Positions 61,163 through 64,000 of a DNA stretch of 64,000 nt are shown in pieces; position 1 is the first letter of the stretch; the number at the start of each line of letters is the position of its first letter. Made by a program: the position numbers and the translations under genes. This stretch comes from Drosophila miranda. Lineage: Eukaryota > Arthropoda > Insecta > Diptera > Drosophilidae. Below the pieces are notes generated by a model. It was not told where the DNA came from and did no database searches. It was given only the letters and a program-made list of their open reading frames with translations. The DNA is taken from contig NW_022881614.1 in NCBI RefSeq assembly GCF_003369915.1, positions 32,943,474 to 33,007,473 of the forward strand, in the 5' to 3' direction.

Positions 61163-64000
61163 TTAATCGCTCAAATCATCATCGTCCGAGCCTTGAGTCA
61201 TTGCCATCGTCCATTGATCGTCCTCATCGGCCGCCACATCATCGTCTGCTGCCAGGTCTTCGTCTGCAATACTGTTTAAGCTGATGTTCTGGTCTTCCAG
61301 ATCGCTCCAGTTGCTATCACCCTTTGCGCTATCACTCTGCGTATCGGCGGGCTCATCTGAAGCACAAAAAAGTTGATTAGTTTAGTGGGACTATGGTAAA
61401 GCATAATTTCACAATACCAACCTTCCTCTTCTTCGTCCACAATTAAAACGTTGCTTTCGTTCAAATGGTTATCTGCATTTCGCTTCATTTGACTGATGAT
61501 CAGGTTGACGCGTCCAGATATTCTAAGAGTAGACATTACAAATCTGACTTTAAACAGTATATATACAAAATATATTTAACTGAAATAAAAAACACCAAAT
61601 TAAGCTAAAATGGAAAACCTCGTCTCGGACTCGGATCTAAATGAGCGAAAATTTTCGCAAGTCTCCATTCTGATGAATTCGCGACGATTGAACAGGACTT
61701 CGGACAATGAGCATGACGGTTTGAATGCGCTCGTCTCCCCCATGGGCAATATCACAAGCATCGCCGATGCAGTGGCCCATTGCGATAAGCCAGTTTGTGA
61801 TGACGCCGACATGCAGTGCGTCATGGACTTGGTCGATTCCACCATTTGCGAAGCCCTGACCATAGTTCAGTCCGATCCACGGGGACTGTTTTGCTACAAG
61901 CTTCCAGAAAAACCGAAGCCCGTGGTCAGTGTGCCTACTCTGGTCGATTTTATGGTGACGACAATTGCCGACGAGGAGCATGAAACCACTATTGTTGCCA
62001 CAAAAGTTGCAGTGGGTGAATATGGTCCGAGCTCGGGCTCCAGCGGATTGCTTCGCAAACCGACGACCATTGGGTCATTCGAGTACAGCACTGTACTTTC
62101 CGAGATCCAGGACTTTATTGACCTGTGGCAGCTATCGCCAGACACAAAGTGTGCGGTTCTGAGCAACCCTATTCAACACGATATTCCCATCAAGGGAAAG
62201 ATCTACTTTGCCGATGCACATTTCTCACGGCCCACGCCCCGCTGTCCTAACCCACTGGCAGTGGCAAAGGTGCGATTCATCATAACCGTTTCAAAGCTGG
62301 TGCAGAAGCACTATCCAGTAATGATCACATACCGCTTTGAGGGCTACAACACTCTGTACTATGCGGTGGGCGAGCGTTCGCAGAGCTCGTTTTCTTTTCA
62401 AAGATTCTACATTGATACCATACTGCACACCAAGTTGGCCTTCTACGCTGAGATCTGCGAATGCCGCCACGGCACTGTGGAGAAGCCGAAGAAATCCACA
62501 AAGACCAAGAAGGGCAAGCACTAATGCGAATTGAATGCCAATAAAACTGTTTCGATTTACCAAACACTTACTGTAGTGCCTCCGAAAGACAATGCATGCG
62601 CTGCTCCGCAACACCAAGACAAATTCCCAACTTTTCGCGCAATGCCTGTTTGTCTTCAGACATCAAGGCACTCGTGTGCGTGCAGGCCAGTACTTGCAGC
62701 CAGCGTATGGCTGATGTAACACTGTAATTTAAGGAGCCACTTAAGTAAATCCGCCATTCAGTGTAGAAATATGTGCTTACTTGGCATGCTTTCCTTGTAT
62801 AAGTATTGAGAGTTCTTTCACCAATGGGTTGACATATTCGAGCGGCAGGCGGTCTAATGTCAACTGTATCGTCTCCGTGTCATGGGTACTGAGGACTGCG
62901 TCAATCATGCTAAAATAGAAGACTGTTGAGTGGGCTCTTCAGCATACAATTTATATCAGCAACATACGCCTGATCTTTGCTGTGCAGTGCCTGCATCAGA
63001 AGCTGTGTCTTGCTTTGTGTTTGCAGCTTTCCAGCACCCTGTTTGGTGGCCTTGATTTGCAGGTGCTGCAGGCGCGCCTCCATTGGAACGTCGTTTTGTA
63101 CTTTCTTCTGGGAAATCGGCAGAGCACTATTGTACTCCACAATCTTCTGACTCACTACAGGAGCGAGAGTTTTGTGGGCGGCCTGCAAGGCCTGCTCTTT
63201 GCCCTTTTTCTTAGCATACAGCTTCTTCGGGTCGGCGCGAACGATAACATTCAATTTCTCAGCATAGTTAGGGGTAATGCGTTCGAATTGTATCTGTTTG
63301 CGATTTCCGTAACCGAAAAGAATCTCGTGCGAACGATTTGTGTCAGTTACAAAGTGAGACGCCAGAGCATGAATGGGCTCGACCGTATCGGCGCCATCCG
63401 AAACGATTTGCAGGGAGGTTTTCGGCTTAACGAACTTTTCGGCTGATAGACTGCGGATAGTATAGGCATGATTATGTATTATTTGTTTAAATCTCAATGG
63501 TGTACCTGTTTACATTCAACAGGTATATGTGTATGATGCCGTTGCGCGTCACACTCGCCACCCGCAGCTGTCCGTCGTCTTCAACTTCGCTGGACAAACA
63601 GTACGCCAGATCCTCCATGAGCAGCGTACAGGAAGAGGCCTTGTTTTTGCCCTTCTTCTCAATCTTCCAGAAGCAAATGACTCTCTCCATACGAGCTGTA
63701 GTCAGAACGAATTCATCATTGTCAGTGCACATAACGCTACTGATGGCATTAACCTCGCCAGAGTGCCCGGTAAATGTTTCCACCAACTCTTTAGTATCAA
63801 CATCATAGACCTTCAACTGGCGCGAGCCAACTGCCAAGGCCCGGCTCTTTGGGAGATACACAATATTTCGCGGCTTTTCGGGCCCAACCTGCCAGTCACT
63901 GATGCAGCGTTCTTTCTCCAAAGACCAGACAAGTGCCCGGCAATCGGCTCCCACGGTATACAAAAGCCCCGCGTTGTCGTAAGCAATCGAGGTGACTGGA
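61163..64000 (-). CDS. WDR43/UTP5 homologue, partial (5' end beyond the window)
   Basis: Component of the small-subunit processome (t-UTP/UTPA complex), acting in nucleolar pre-rRNA transcription and processing. Exons within the window: 63506 to beyond 64000, 62968-63450, 62781-62909, 62572-62721, 61422-61522 and 61163-61356; every phase agrees. The WD40 part shows YTVGADCRALVWSL and FTGHSGEVNAISSV. The UTP12-type helical domain has QTKTQLL-like KTQLLMQALHSKDQA, IQLTLDRLPLEYVNPLVKEL and SAIRWLQVLACTHTSAL. The tail ISGRVNLIISQMKRN leads into a very acidic end (ADEDLAADDDVAADEDD). The last large intron, 61523-62571, contains a complete gene on the other strand. The part seen is intact. I take it for fly CG30349. 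Confidence 0.88.
61610..62524 (+). CDS. Unknown protein gene nested in the WDR43 intron
   Basis: Single-exon open frame of 304 codons, starting MENLVSDSDLNERKFSQVSI and ending in a basic tail KPKKSTKTKKGKH. Composition, length and conserved-looking core (GSFEYSTVLSEIQDFIDLWQ, IPIKGKIYFADAHFSRPTPR, YPVMITYRFEGYNTLYYAVG, FQRFYIDTILHTKLAFYAEI) suggest a real protein. I recognise no domain or signal peptide. Its ATG lies about 90 bases from an intron edge of the host gene, and a poly(A) signal AATAAA is at 62540-62545, still inside the intron. It may be a retrogene or a lineage-specific gene. Confidence 0.75.
   Translation: MENLVSDSDLNERKFSQVSILMNSRRLNRTSDNEHDGLNALVSPMGNITSIADAVAHCDKPVCDDADMQCVMDLVDSTICEALTIVQSDPRGLFCYKLPEKPKPVVSVPTLVDFMVTTIADEEHETTIVATKVAVGEYGPSSGSSGLLRKPTTIGSFEYSTVLSEIQDFIDLWQLSPDTKCAVLSNPIQHDIPIKGKIYFADAHFSRPTPRCPNPLAVAKVRFIITVSKLVQKHYPVMITYRFEGYNTLYYAVGERSQSSFSFQRFYIDTILHTKLAFYAEICECRHGTVEKPKKSTKTKKGKH
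62540..62545 (+). terminator. Polyadenylation signal of the nested gene
   Basis: AATAAA 16 bases after the stop codon and 26 bases before the neighbouring exon of the opposite gene. Confidence 0.55.

Overview
This is invertebrate nuclear DNA, almost certainly a Drosophila. It has short GT-AG introns, DRE and Motif-1 promoter elements, fly orthologues (PAN2, AIMP1, SMAP-type ArfGAP, lines, Pgi, a WDR43 homologue, the antimicrobial gene Baramicin A) and fly transposon families (Ulysses/Osvaldo-like Gypsy, BEL/Pao, LOA-clade LINE, Tc1, a P-element-type MITE). As far as I recall, these genes lie on Muller element C (2R of D. melanogaster). Several are clearly dead, through nonsense codons, internal deletions, frameshifts and transposons inside exons, while neighbours are open from end to end. 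That mosaic, the transposon load and the obscura-group-like LOA element suggest a degenerating neo-Y, most simply the neo-Y of D. miranda. This is inference. I cannot exclude a degenerate duplicate in a related species, and some 1-nt frameshifts may be assembly errors.

Layout. 1-2032: nothing supported. 2033-3635: broken glucosamine-6-sulfatase (+). 3919-14987: Baramicin A (-), cut in two by a 10.1-kb Ulysses-like LTR retrotransposon (4366-14511, TSD GCGT). 15054-15197: the immune-type BaraA promoter. 15579-38871: PAN2 (-), carrying a 4.6-kb LOA LINE placed nine bases into an exon (16640-21279, 12-bp TSD) and a BEL element (22399-36415, TSD ACCCG) whose 3' LTR holds a second BEL element (30029-36371, TSD CAAAG). 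A Tc1 relic lies in the first BEL element. 39442-41466: Gypsy fragment. 42080-42749: AIMP1 lacking most of its tRNA-binding fold. 42967-43928: frameshifted RDD/FAM8A1-like gene. 44148-44638: an unidentified broken gene. 45126-46928: intact SMAP-type ArfGAP. 48376-49683: a four-exon gene with three in-frame stops. 50134-51517: an unidentified membrane protein gene with a frameshift. 53607-56282: intact lines, flanked by two P-type MITEs. 58648-60731: intact Pgi. 61163-64000: WDR43/UTP5 homologue (-), running off the window, with an intact unknown gene nested in one intron on the opposite strand.

The genes do not form an operon or pathway. They are mostly independent housekeeping genes (mRNA deadenylation, tRNA-synthetase scaffold, Arf traffic, glycolysis, ribosome biogenesis), one patterning gene (lines) and one immune effector precursor (BaraA).
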